Origin: Ceriagrion tenellum | Taxonomy: Eukaryota > Arthropoda > Insecta > Odonata > Coenagrionidae | Assembly (NCBI GenBank): GCA_963169105.1 | Contig: OY720643.1 | Coordinates: forward strand, 82,939,696 to 83,003,695 | Reading direction: 5' to 3' | Length of the DNA stretch: 64,000 bases | Shown here: positions 43,505 through 54,937 of the stretch, in pieces | How the letters are laid out: each line of letters opens with the position of its first letter | Position numbering within the stretch: position 1 is the first letter of the stretch | Notes under the pieces: generated by a model | Told to the model about the DNA's origin: nothing | Seen by the model: the letters and a program-made list of their open reading frames with translations, nothing else | The model's database searches: none | Translations under genes and position numbers: made by a program

Positions 43505-44042
43505 CTCAAACTAACTGAAGACCTTTGGTCAGGCCACACCTCGAATACGCCGCGAGCATTTGGGACCCTGGTCATAAACATTCAACCCAAAAAATTATGA
43601 AATAAAAAAAAGCTGCACGCTTCGTTAAAAACTGCTGCGAGCGAAAATATAGTGTTCCCCAACTTTTAGAGGGAGTTAGGTGGGAGCCCCTAGGGACTCG
43701 GAGGCTACACGTTAAGCTTAGCTTGTTTATGAAATTCAGAACTAGTGTGCTTCAGAGCGACACAGAGAATATTAACACGACGCCTCATTACATATCTAGG
43801 TCTGACAGAAGCGACAGAATAAGAGAGATACATAGTCGAACGGATAGGTACAAAACCTCGTTCTTTTCGCGCTCGATAAGCGGTCACAGTAAGAACCGAG
43901 ATCCATTAAATACATTCTCATAATACACGTCACCATTTCACCTCCCGAAACCTTTTTTTTACATCTTTACATGGCTGGTGTCCTAACACCCCCTGCCAAA
44001 CGCCCATGCGGCTGATCGCATGGTAGTATGTAGATGTATACC
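43505..44042 (+). mobile_element. RT family E 3' end
   Basis: Plus strand: RPHLEYAASIWDPGH, KAARFVKNCCERKYSVPQLL, WEPLGTRRLHVKLSLFMKFR, then HYISRSDRSDRIREIHSRTD. This is a CR1/Jockey-type C-terminus. The 3' UTR contains AACACCCCCTGCCAAACGCC and ends in GTAGTATGTAGATGTA. One frameshift lies near 43605. It is 5'-truncated. Confidence 0.75.
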
Positions 44043-44789
44043 GAAGAGGAATGAGGTAATGTGTTTGTATGTTTGACTGTATACCAAATAATAGTTTCAT
44101 CCGCTCCGGAAAAGAAATTGATAGCCTACCACTAATTGCCATGCCAAATTATGGGTAGACATTTGAAAGCGAAAGCTAAAAGAAAGGTGTTTGAGGTTAC
44201 CATAGTAGTTTATATAGGCTCACATCGGTTTATTCTTTTAACTGCCATAGTTTACTGTTTTGTCATTCCCTCTAGATTGTGAAGGGGGCCTTTGGAGGGC
44301 GCTTATTGTTCCGAAACAATCAATGCAGATGAAGTCGCAAAATAAAAAAAAGAGAAAAGTTATCGCTCAGGTGCTGTATTGAGAGAGTAATCAATAGCGT
44401 CGGTAAATAACGTGCTATGGCCGACTCGTCCGAAAAGTGGCAAAAAATAGACGAGTATCGTGGCAGAATAATCTCTTTTACCGTCTTTCCAATTATCGGA
44501 TCGGATGCATTGGAGCGATAAAAAGAAGCATGATGGAAACTTGGATCGCCTGAAATTTTGATGAAACCATCACACGAACCAATCGCGAGAAACAGTGAAA
44601 TACAAAAAAAAGAAAGCTATCGAATCACGGTCCGGCGGACGAAAGTTAAACAACGAAATCATTCATGTACATCTACATAATACTGTAAAATCCACGTAAA
44701 GGGTGTATGGGTGTATGGCAGGGGGGAGTTACTAGTGATATGCATTACGCTCTTACCTAATATTGCGAATACACTATGTCTGTCAACCC

Positions 44790-45110
44790 TGCAAATATTT
44801 ATCAGGTAGTGTAAACTTCACCATCATACACTACGCTATTGTTATGCTACCAGTGCTACAGAAACTATTCATATTAATATATTTTGCAGCTACAGAAGTG
44901 CACAGACATACATGAGTTGAAATGGAAACATTCCAGGCGTATTGCTAGTTCAATCTAGCAAATTAAGTACCAAGCATTCGGGAGAAATTCGACCTTCGAT
45001 TTTAATCTACATGATTAATAATGAATTAGTAATCAATTTATAATAATTACTTACACTACCAATCGGAAGGGCTAATTAAAAGTTAAATTTGCAGCTATTA
45101 TTGGTCTCTT
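44790..45110 (+). repeat. Dispersed repeat Y, copy 1
   Basis: It shares ATGCTACCAGTGC, GAAACTATTCAT-type and TTTGCAGCTACA words with 50985-51042 plus 51373-51530, and with 51842-52110. The family is AT-rich and non-coding. In copy 2 a family E tail has been inserted. Confidence 0.4.
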
Positions 45111-45119
45111 CTCGTTCGT

Positions 45120-46140
45120 GGGTAAATAAATTTAAATATCTCCTTTATGCAGTCTAGTTCCATAATTTTATTTAATTCGTTATCAGCTCTTTTAGGATTA
45201 AATGTACAAGGTAACCAAGTTTGAAAGGTACATTTGTCATGAGTAGGAAAATCATGAGACCTGATTTCAAATTTTGTTTTTTATTGAAATACTAAGCTGA
45301 AATAAATAAAGTAAGCGTAGTTAAGTTTATCGGAGTATTTTTTATAAAAAATAATTATTTTAAGCTTTGGAACTATCACAGAAATTGACCACAAATTTTT
45401 CTGGTCTCTCTAATATCAGAAAATCGGGATATCTGAGGGTAAATTCACGTTTTCATTTTCCTTTGTCGCATCCATGCATCATTTGCTCTGATTTTGTTTT
45501 TTTTGATGTGGCAAAGCAAAGTTTCAATATCTGTTATTTTACGCAAGTTATTTACTTTCCTCGTCTAGAGTGGGTGTCTAACTTAGACGAGGATATGAGC
45601 CTGATAATATATTTTCCCATTATGTACATATTGCTCTTACGTACAGGTTGCTCTTTCTGGTATCATTTTTTCGTAAGAAACATCTTTATCTTACATTCTG
45701 AATTTATTGCTATATCTTTGATTTACTAAATTGTAATGTTAATGCCGTAAAAAATCTTGTTATTTTATCAATTTCCTTAATCGTTTTGAAGTGAGGTTGA
45801 ATGGGAGAGGGAGCTTGACAGACTCAATCTTTGCCTTATTCAGCTACCTCATGCTTATTGTTGGGAAAAATGACACGATAATATTTTTGTTTAATTTCTC
45901 ATTGTACGTATAATCCGGTAAACACATCCAAGGTCTATGTATCTTGATGCTGACGCTATTGACGTTGAAATCGATCTGGTCATAAATAAAAAGTGAAATT
46001 AGACAAATTATTTAATTATCCTTAATCCACCAATATGATGGGACATAAGTATTTTTAAAGTAATTAATGCATGGGAACAATCACCGGAAAGTTTTATTCT
46101 TTGATTGCATTCACTGAATAAAGTTATTATTCGTAGCGAC
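45120..46140. other. Stretch without recognised gene
   Basis: A 120-codon open frame at 45367-45729 is rich in Phe, Ile and Tyr as expected from AT-rich DNA and matches nothing I know. A weak direct repeat links 45780-45960 with 46430-46600. Confidence 0.3.
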
Positions 46141-46149
46141 GGCAGCTTG

Positions 46150-46360
46150 TTTGGTACCAAAATTCTGGAGCACTGTACCTACGTAGAAACGGTCTTGGGA
46201 AAAACTCCATCTTGACCGAGAATCGGACCGCGAAGATCAGGCTTGCCATAATAATTATATTATGGATCAGAAATCTTGGGCGGCATGGTTGTCTGCGAAT
46301 TTTTACAGCAAGCTAAAGGTCTTTGGTTCAATTCTCGGTCTGGGTGTATTTTTTCCCGAG
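46150..46360. mobile_element. Inverted pair of tRNA-like SINE heads
   Basis: The plus copy (46270-46350) has GTTGTCTGCG, then TTTGGTTCAATTCTCGGTC as B box. The minus copy (46240-46160) has GCGGTCCGATTCTCGGTC, followed in both by GATGGAGTTTTTCCC or GGTGTATTTTTTCCC. The order is head to head around 46250. It resembles the arrangement at 22.1-22.4 kb but belongs to a different SINE. Confidence 0.5.
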
Positions 46361-46978
46361 GCGATTTCTAGTTCCCGCGAATTATCACGAGCTATTGTTT
46401 AGTTCACGCCTTGAAAGCGGTTTTTTTTCGATTCCCTGTATTATTTGAAGAGGGATGTGATGTGAAAGGGGGCTTTACAAACTCAGTATTGGCCTAATTA
46501 AACCCCAAGCGGTAATTTTTTCCCAGGCTTAATTCAGTACAGCAGGGCTCATTCTCAAGGTATGTCGTTTCCGCTATTACATTTCAATATTATCTCTTGG
46601 AAGTTGACGTAGTATTGATGTGGTATCTCTCAAGACTGTTTTTTAAAGTTCATATATATATTCTGCTGTCCCGTTTCTTTTTCATTACAGTTTATATGCG
46701 GTTTTTTATAACTCTTCTTTTGAAGATATGACTATGGATATAATTGATACTTGTTCCTGGTTTCATGGCTTTTTAATTTAATTTGCCAGCCGCATTTTTG
46801 GATCCTTTTTTATTATTATTTATAACAACAAGATTACTGAGTTTTGACCTTCATTTTTTGAATCTTGTTGTTATATATATTACAAATTGTCGAGAAAGTT
46901 ATTATTGCTTTTTATTATTGTTAGGAAAATTGACACACGAATACCTTTCTCTTATATTATTATTTTTAATGTGGAAAT

Positions 46979-47300
46979 TACATACATACATACCCATCAC
47001 GCAGTTCCCTTCCGGGGTAGGCACAGTCAAAATGTTTCACTCATTAATACGTAATTGTATACCTAACTCTGCTTCAATAATTTCCTCCGTACTGATCTAT
47101 CCTTGCAAACCTCTTTTGCCTCATTTAACCCCATACACTGTTTCATACACGCCCTCCTGTTTCTAAAACTCCTAATATTCCTCCTTCTAAGAATTTCCTC
47201 AACCACATTCAACCACAACTTTCTCGGCCTACCTCTACCTCTCACACCATTCATTCTACTCTCATATATCTGTTTCGTTATTCTGCTCTCATCTATTCTC
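46979..47300 (-). mobile_element. RT family A 3' fragment
   Basis: The minus strand reads MNGVRGRGRPRKLWLNVVEE, RNIRSFRNRRACMKQCMG, NEAKEVCKDRSVRRKLLKQS, followed by a TACATACATA tail at 46979. It is truncated just upstream of this. Confidence 0.8.
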
Positions 47301-47429
47301 TGGAAATTAAGTTTCGTGTAATATATTTCCTTGATATGACATACGATGTGGAGATCTCTTTTGTCATCATACCTCAGGCCACCTAAATAACATTCTGCTG
47401 TACATCTCCGAACTTCCGGTTAACATAAA

Positions 47430-48170
47430 GTTAACTTTAGTCACTTATGCTAAAGTTGATTGTATCGGCTTTCCATTCCGTATTACTCGGGGAGGATTTA
47501 CTGGCACTTTGTACTTTTAGGGAATCCGTGAACCACCCAACTCTCCCATTCCATAATGCAAATAACGGCGTGAGCTCCGTGAATCCCCTCAGGGACGCCA
47601 CTGTCCACATTGCTAGGTGTCTCCGCGCGCAGTTTCACGGAAGCGTGGTGCGAACTTCCTCGGACCAATGTTCAGTTGTCGCCCGCGGGAATCGCGACGC
47701 GTCCTGCCGCTCACGCCAACATCTGCATATCGCATTATCGTGCGAGACGCAGGGAGGGGAGTGTGGCAAGAGATGTTAGGACGCCAGCCGTGAGCAAGGG
47801 AGGGAACGTGGGGTAGGGTTCGTGAGAGGGGAAATGGCGAAAAATGAGAAATGTTCTCACGGGTTAGTGTCTCGCTCTGTTCTGACCTTACTTCTGGCAG
47901 TTAGTCATTTTTTCGACTATCGACATCTACGTTCTATCCTGCGATCCACCGCAGAGGCGAGTGGCAAGGGTGTGAAGACACAAGCCATGAAAGGGCAGAG
48001 AGGGGGATAATATGGAGAGTGGAGGACAAAAAGGGATTCTGTATCAACAGTATGTCTTATGTTAATGTCTTAAATTTTTCTATACTACATAATTACACCT
48101 GATACCATCCTGCGAGCCGCCGCGGATGCGTGAGGCAGAGGGTGTAAGGTCACCGGCCATGTTGATTTTC
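47430..48170. other. GC-elevated region with family E tail fragments
   Basis: CpG-containing sequence at 47550-47760 has overlapping open frames with no known motif. Two minus-strand family E tails follow, at about 47925-47990 (CCTGCGATCCACCGCAGAGG) and 48105-48165 (CCTGCGAGCCGCCGCGGATG). A third may lie at 47755-47800. Their repetition in 400 bp suggests local duplication or nearby independent insertions. Confidence 0.4.
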
Positions 48171-48529
48171 AACATATTTTACCAGAGTCAAACTATTATG
48201 GTAGAAACCACAGGCACAAAATTTAGTAAGGAGACTGCAGAACCGATAGACTTAAATTGTCATTTTTTCCACGTACAATTAGGTACCATAATAGCTGCGA
48301 TAGATCAGTTCTAGAATACTTGGACCCTGAATAGGTAAAATAGGTTTTTGCATGTCTGCAAAATATCCTAACATCATTAATAATTACAAACATCGCATGC
48401 AATTTCCGGCATGATATAGCTCTTGCATGATTGTAGAACCTTAGAAGTGATTGTTGTACCTAGGAGAACTATTTATCTGTCGCAGTAATTATAACCAGTA
48501 GCCGTATCTTAAGTAGTGTACTGCATGGT

Positions 48530-49020
48530 CGCATGTCCGTCCACGTGGCACTCGTCCTAGTTTATGGTCTGACCGCGTATTGTCTTACTGCTTTTGGCCA
48601 GCGCCTGGCATCCGGGAGAACATACGCGGTTCTACCCTTCCCTAATCCCTACCCTTCGCTCGACCCTCGGCGGACTGCGAATTTCGACCGCTCAGCGGGG
48701 GAGGGAAAGGGGAACTTGGATACCCTCACTATACTTGAAACTTTCCAAAATATCAAATATAGCAACGAATTACGTAGTTTGTCATTATCCTTGTCAAAAG
48801 ATGAAGAAGAACGTTTTTAGGGCGACTTTCTACGATGATTTTCAAGGAATCAATATTATCTGAAAAATCACGCGAGTCCAACGTTGGAGTGGCTTACACA
48901 AATGCTTCCACCGTGAAGTGTGGCCTAGTTCAATCCACCTGCTACCCCATGGCCGCCACCCTTTGCTCTCCAAGCCACCGACTACCCTCCTGGGGTGCAG
49001 TCTCGGCTATTTGGATATAA
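48530..49020. other. Stretch without recognised gene
   Basis: Moderately GC-rich at 48530-48720. The 95-codon and 89-codon frames here overlap and are not recognised. Confidence 0.25.
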
Positions 49021-49151
49021 TCACTGTCTAAGGCTACGTAAAGCTAAGAATGCTTTATACCAATCATTCAAAGCAGCTCGCCATTTTGCTCCCTTAAGGT
49101 AGTGCGAGCGAGGTAGTTCCCCAATCATAATAGAGACCATATTCGAATTAT

Positions 49152-49457
49152 TCGTGGGGATCGGGTTGATGTGGTTGCTAGAGTACTGGCTAACCATACG
49201 AACGGCCAGGGTTCAATTCCCTGTGGATGATGTTTTTCAGAGGGAACCCGACCCCTTCTTGAGTGTCTTGTGGAGGGCACTTCAAGTTCAGTACTCCGTC
49301 TGTCGGATGAGGCATTACACCGTGGTCCACTTGGCACCTTTCGTTAACAATAAGAGCAGGCTAATGCCGACGCCGGGTTTCTATCCACCCTTCTTCCCTT
49401 ACCGTCCCCTATGGTGCAAATGACCTTAGCTGTCGGTCGCTTCCCCAAAAATCCAAT
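49152..49457 (+). mobile_element. tRNA-headed SINE S1, copy 2
   Basis: It is inserted in element T with the duplication CGAATTAT (49144-49151 and 49458-49465), which extends to 10 of 11 bases. The head has GATGTGGTTGCTAGAGTACT (A-box region) and CAGGGTTCAATTCCCTG (B box within a T-arm-like hairpin). The body aligns with 13374-13688. The end GGTCGCTTCCCCAAAAATCC lacks a long A tail. Confidence 0.8.
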
Positions 49458-49532
49458 CGAATTATACGTTTTAATTTCACCCCCAGCTGTGAGACACACG
49501 AATTAAATATTGCATTATAAATGGTGCAAGTG

Positions 49533-50227
49533 TTATACTTTTTAATGAGGACCCTTGGAAAAAGTTGTAAGAAAACCAAGGAGTTCGCCTATAAGTCATT
49601 TGTTAGGCCCATTTTAGAGTATGGGGCGTCAGTCTGGGACCCTTATTTGGGAAGGTAGATAAAGCAATTAGAAAAAGTTCAGCGTTTAGCCGCAAGATTT
49701 GTAATGCGAAATTTTAAAAAGAAGGCTAGTGTAACGGAGATGATGAGGGTATTGGACTGGACATCACTAGAATCGAGGAGGAGGAAAGCACGTCTCAAGT
49801 GCATGCATGAGGCATACATTGGCGATCCTGCGTGGAGGGACATATCCGAAAGATTAAAAAAAAACCTAGTTATCTGGCGAGAAGAGATCACAAATATAAG
49901 ATAGAGCCTCCAAGGCAGCTCTCAAACACATTGAAATATTCCTTCCTGCATCGGGGGATAAGGGATTGGAATGAGTTACCCAAAGAAGTATTAGAGCCCT
50001 TCCCAAATAAGACACTGACGTTAATGACGAGATTGAGGGGAGTTGTACTGTGAGGGTTTTCCCCCTATATTTTTCTAATGTAATAACTTTGCTTTTTTTG
50101 TATTTTAGCAATGTCTTTGTTTTAATTTTTACATGTATGTATATTGGTATTTTCTCGGTATCTGTGTTACCACCGGACCATATGGTCTACTTGTAGCAAT
50201 TTCTTAATAATAAATAATAATAATAAC
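49533..50227 (+). mobile_element. RT family F 3' end nested in element T
   Basis: Plus strand: KSFVRPILEYGASVWDPYLG, EKVQRLAARFVMRNFKKKAS, then MMRVLDWTSLESRRRKARLK. After a frameshift comes YLARRDHKYKIEPPRQLSNT, YSFLHRGIRDWNELPKEV. This is the standard C-terminus of CR1/Jockey-type elements. A 3' UTR follows and the tail is an AAT repeat (about 50205-50225). Confidence 0.85.
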
Positions 50228-50984
50228 ATAGTTTTACATTACCGAAATTTGAAGTAATCAAATGAAAATATCTAAATAAGTCTTTAACTTGACTCATTTT
50301 TTTTCACGCGATACGTTTGAAACTCAATCAAAACGGAAGGTTTATTGTGATCTCGAAGAATTTACTGCGGTGACAATATGATTAATTTTCAAATATAGTT
50401 GAGAAAACACACAAACTACACACTGTTGATTTTTCGACGAGATCTAGGTGTTACAAATGCCTCATTTTTTAAATAAAGTTTCTCTGGAGAGCGTATCCTA
50501 CCATGACCTATGTAAAATGGGTGGTATTTTCTGGCAAATACCTCCGAAAGTAATGTGGTAAGGGGTTAAATTTTTGGTGTCAATGAGAGATATATTTTTT
50601 TATGAGATAAAAATAATTTTTTTATTGGTAAAATAATATTTCGCTCAAACTACCTTAAGCCATCTGCATCATTCCTACATAAACCTTAACTTTGGCATTC
50701 TTCAAGATTTTCCTGTAGCATTCCATTATTGCTGTTCGTGTGTACTCCTTCATATTCACATCCATTTTTTTCGTAAGGCTATACTGTCGCAAAAACTGTT
50801 GATGATTCTTCACGTACATTTGATCTTCACCATTCTTCCGTAAAAGCACATTTCCATGCTTCCGATCTCCTTTACCGCTGCAATTGCCGAAGCTTCTCGG
50901 ACATCTACATCTACATACATATCGGGGTGAGTTGTCATGAACAAGCACTATATTGTGCAAGTAACTTTCCCCAACAAACACTAC

Positions 50985-51530
50985 AGTATAGGTATGCATG
51001 CTACCAGTGCAACAAAAACCATTGAATTAATGTATATTGTAACTACGTAATACGCAACAACTGCTTGAGAAATTCAGAAGTGGTGTGTTTCAGAGTGACA
51101 CAGAGAATATTATAATGACGCCTCACTATATATCTAGGTCTAACAGAAGCGATAAAATAAGAGAGATACATTGCCGAACAGATAGGTACAAAAACTCGTT
51201 CTTTCTGCGCACAGTAAGCGGACACAGTAAAAACTGTGCTCCATTAAATACACTCCTATAATACACGTCACCATTACACCTCTCGAAACCTTACATCTTA
51301 CACGGCTAGTGAACCAACATCCCCTGCCTCACGCTCATGTGGTGGCTCGCAGGGTAGTATATACATATTTATAAACGAGATACAAGAGTTATGCAGGGAT
51401 CATGCGACACGTGATATTAGTGCTACCTTGCAGATTAAGAAATAAGCATTAAGGAAAAAATCGACTAATCAGTTACTCAACCTGTCGACTAACCTACTTC
51501 ACAGTCTCAATGACAGCCATCGGACTTATG
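50985..51530 (+). repeat. Dispersed repeat Y, copy 2, split
   Basis: The left piece 50985-51042 (GCTACCAGTGCAACAAAAAC) and right piece 51373-51530 (AAACGAGATACAAGAGTTAT, GTGATATTAGTGCTACCTTG) are continuous in copy 3 at 51842-52110. Family E sequence fills the gap. Confidence 0.45.
51043..51372 (+). mobile_element. RT family E 3' end nested in repeat Y
   Basis: Plus strand: VFQSDTENIIMTPHYISRSN, SDKIREIHCRTDRYKNSFF, then the 3' UTR with CATCCCCTGCCTCACGCTCA and a closing GCAGGGTAGTATATACAT. It is 5'-truncated to the last part of the RT. Confidence 0.7.
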
Positions 51531-51774
51531 TAACATTTGATAAGTACACTAGAAAAACATCTTTAAAAGAGAATTCACAATTGTACAGTTCCTCACTTTA
51601 TTGATATCCTATATTGGAGTTGGCATACAATGCCATCACCCTGTAAAGGCTTTACGTGCCAAAACCATGGTCGGAAGTAAATGAAATGTGATAATGTAAA
51701 CATGTTTTTTCTCTTCTGAACATGCTTTTCTAGTGTGCTTTTCAAATGTCTCATTATGCGATTCCATGAATATA

Positions 51775-52110
51775 CGCATACATATTACCCTGCAAACCAC
51801 CTTTACGGTGTGTGGCAGGGGGTGAGCCATCACCAACAATCACACTAATGTGGTCGTAACCATCACCAACATGCACTATGCTATAGGTATGCGACCAATG
51901 CTAAAGAAACTATTGATTTGATGTTCATTGCAGCTACATAAACGAGATTCATGAGTCATGCAGGGGTCATGCGAGACGTGATATTAGTACTACGTGGCAG
52001 AATAAGAAACAAGCACTTGGCTGAAAGTCAAATAATCAGCTAGACCGTCGACTAACTTAATTCAAAATCCCATTGGCAGCCATCATTGTCTCTAGTTTTT
52101 TTAAGTTTAA
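51775..52110. repeat. Family E tail remnant followed by dispersed repeat Y, copy 3
   Basis: A minus-strand family E terminus (CCTGCAAACCACC, GTGTGTGGCAGGGGGTG) covers 51775-51838. It abuts repeat Y from 51842, with GCGACCAATGC, GAAACTATTGATTTGATG, GTGATATTAGTACTACGTGG and CCGTCGACTAAC. Confidence 0.4.
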
Positions 52111-52119
52111 CATTAGGAT

Positions 52120-53030
52120 TGCTCCTTCCCTCCCCCAACATTGCCTTTTTTGAATGTAAATCAGCAATGGCAAACACGCAGTTCGCGAGCCATATGTGGC
52201 TCTTTCTTCAGTATGGTGCGACATTTGTTAGTCGACTTGGCAACACTGCAAATTGGCTGTAGACGCTGATTTGCCAGCTTGTAGTCAGTCCTTTTTTAGA
52301 TTTGTTATGAAATATTATAGTTTCTCTTTGTAATTATAATTTGATCTTCTATCAATCTAGTGTGGCTTTTACCGACTGGGCGACGATGTACAACCGCAAC
52401 CTTCTTGTCGCTTTGATAATGCTGTACAGGTTGTCGCGGCAGTTTCATTTCCTTTTTGTGATAAAAGTTTTTGCATAGACGTTATTTTCAAAATAAAAAC
52501 TACTTTTTCACTAATTAAATAATAATGTTTCTTCATTAGTGTTAACTATTAATCTCTAAAAAATGCGGCTCGCATCATAACGTTTCCATTAGTTTTGCGG
52601 ATCCCAAATGTAATATTAGTGGCCACCCTTGGTTTGGATCAGTGATGGCAAACCTTTTGAGCTCGGTTGGTCAAAGTTCGCAAAAAATACCTAGCTGAAC
52701 TCGGGTGCCGTGTCACATCTAGATATAATCATAATATTGTGGTCTTTTATGCTTTAGTGAAAATGGAGTTACGTTCTTAGTATATATCTTATACATAAAA
52801 TGGGGAATTTAATTACTTATTAGAATAATTTTTACAACAGAAATTTCAAAATATAATATTTTATTATATAAAATGACACATCAAAGCGAGGTGTTTGTTT
52901 TTTTGGCGTTGAACGTCCGTAAACAATTGGTGTCACTTAAAATTTATTGGCATGTGATCTTGAACAGGCGTGTCATTGGTTCGCCATTACTGGTATAGAT
53001 GAATGATTAACGATCGTATTTCGCTATTGT
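52120..53030. other. Stretch without recognised gene
   Basis: No feature is recognised apart from AT-rich low-complexity patches. Confidence 0.3.
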
Positions 53031-53390
53031 CGTTGCAGTGCACTATAGTGCACAGCTCTGCTTACCGCATGTCCCGAGGCTTTCTGTAAGGGTGGGGAGG
53101 GTTTATGCGAGAGATTGGACGACAGGAATAGCGGCAAACGAGACGGGCCACCCAGTTTTCGGGAGCGTCCGACCCGTAGGAGATACGAATTTGCATCTAA
53201 TTCCCGGGGAAAATGGTCGACTAAAGAGGCGGCGACCACGCCGAAATTCCATCCCTCTAAAGCGCCCGGTCTTCATTCATTATCCTCACTCGAGTCAGGG
53301 CTTGGGCTATATTGCATTTCTCGTGCGATGTCGCGATGCGAATGTCCAGCGTGCGATTAGTTCGATGCGCTTGCAGTATGGGCAGTGAAA
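53030..53390. other. GC-elevated block with perfect palindrome
   Basis: A perfect 16 bp palindrome (GTGCACTATAGTGCAC, 53038-53053) opens a CpG-containing block. Two plus frames are open (53038-53388 and 53115-53360), but neither shows a known domain. A promoter or unknown exon is possible, but nothing decides it. Confidence 0.25.
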
Positions 53391-53399
53391 TTCCGTAAT

Positions 53400-54375
53400 A
53401 TGCTTAGCATTACCGTTGGAATATCATTTTGAATAAATGAAATATCTACCCATTGTCACCGTATACATTTTATATATCCCTAACTTTAAGCAGTGTATGG
53501 CTCAACTAATTTAATTTTCTTTTCTGTAAATTATAACGATGAGTAAAATATGTATAAAAACTAGATTCTTGAAATATGGTTACTGATATATTTTAAATAC
53601 CCGACATTTCACCAATTTTTGCGTTTTGATCGGAGCTTTCATAATCAGGAAAAGGAGATTTACAACCCGGTATTTACAGAGAAATCAATGACATAGTTGT
53701 GGCGTAAGGAATTTACCTACAATAAAGACTAGAAACATTGAAACATGCATAAATTTAACGGTAACTCTAAGCAGCAAAGAAATATTAAAACAGTTCCGAT
53801 TGATAGCATGAAATAAACATTAATAAACATTTAAAAAATTTTGCAGAAAAATATAAAGTAATGAAAACAAGAAGTCATAATTTTACACATATAGCAAAAA
53901 TATAAAAACTAAGATAACACAAGTGCTGCTTATATTTATTTTCTTAAAAAAACGAAAAATTCGAAGATGGTTCATCTTATTAAACTAATATAAGTTTTGC
54001 TTAGTTTATCAATATCTGCTCTCCTTTTATAAGCATTGGCGTTTTCCATAGTTGGTACCATTTATTTTAATTGTCTTTTTGTTGATAATTGTTCATATGA
54101 AATAATTTTGGCATTTTTATTTCATTTTTGTCAACCGAAACTGTTTTCATATTTCTTTACTGCTTACAATTAGAGTCGTGTTTTACATTGTTGATATTTC
54201 AATAGTACTATATGTACTCTTTGATAGGTACATTCCTTATGTCAAAACTTTTGTATTGATTTCTATTTAAATACCTGGTTGTGAATCTCCTTTTTCTTAT
54301 GGTGAAAACCCGGATGATGCCAAAGAATTGGATGAAATGTTTGCCATGATATATTAGTGACCACAATTCAGAAAT
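53400..54375. other. Stretch without recognised gene
   Basis: Very AT-rich, with no feature recognised. Confidence 0.4.
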
Positions 54376-54504
54376 CTGGTTTATATATATATATAAAAGT
54401 TTACCAGAGGAAGGCAGACGACAAACACAGAAAACAAAAAAATGATGAACACACTTACAAAGTTTCTTGATATTTCGGTGCCACTAGCACCTTACCTAAG
54501 TGCA

Positions 54505-54508
<4 letters not shown>

Positions 54509-54584
<76 letters not shown>
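54509..54584. repeat. (TA)38 microsatellite
   Basis: Uninterrupted TA dinucleotides. Its apparent Tyr-Ile coding frame is an artefact. It lies between the first two units of element D. Confidence 0.95.
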
Positions 54585-54588
<4 letters not shown>

Positions 54589-54855
54589 TTTGCCAGAGGA
54601 AGGCAGACGACAAACACAGAAAACAAAAAAATAAAAAAATGATGAACACACTTACAAAGTTTCTTGATATTTCGGTGCCACTAGCACCTTGGTCGCAAGA
54701 CAAGAGCGAGTCTTCGCTCTTGCGACCAAGGTGCTAGTGGCACCGAAATATCAAGAAACTTTGTGTGTTCATCATTTTTTTTTGTTTTCTGTGTTTGTCG
54801 TCTGCCTTCCTCTGGCAAACTTTTATATATTCGTCACTTAAGTGATCCTAAGTGC

Positions 54856-54858
<3 letters not shown>

Positions 54859-54933
<75 letters not shown>
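54859..54933. repeat. (TA)37 microsatellite
   Basis: Uninterrupted TA dinucleotides beyond the third unit of element D. It is preceded by AAGTGCATTTA, as the first array is preceded by AAGTGCAGTTTTA. Confidence 0.95.

Positions 54934-54937
<4 letters not shown>

Larger units (their letters stand above)
49094..50658 (+). mobile_element. TTAA-type element T, copy 2, with two insertions
   Basis: Both ends lie in TTAA (49094-49097 and 50655-50658), with inverted termini GGTAGTGCGAGCGA and TCGCTCAAACTACC. The body is in three pieces: 49094-49151, 49458-49532 and about 50228-50658. They are separated by a SINE and by an RT tail. Joined, they match copies 1 and 3. Confidence 0.7.

Noticed and set aside
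45367..45729. 120-codon open frame as a membrane protein gene
   Set aside because: The hydrophobic content follows from AT-rich sequence. No known motif, splice context or repeat conservation supports it.
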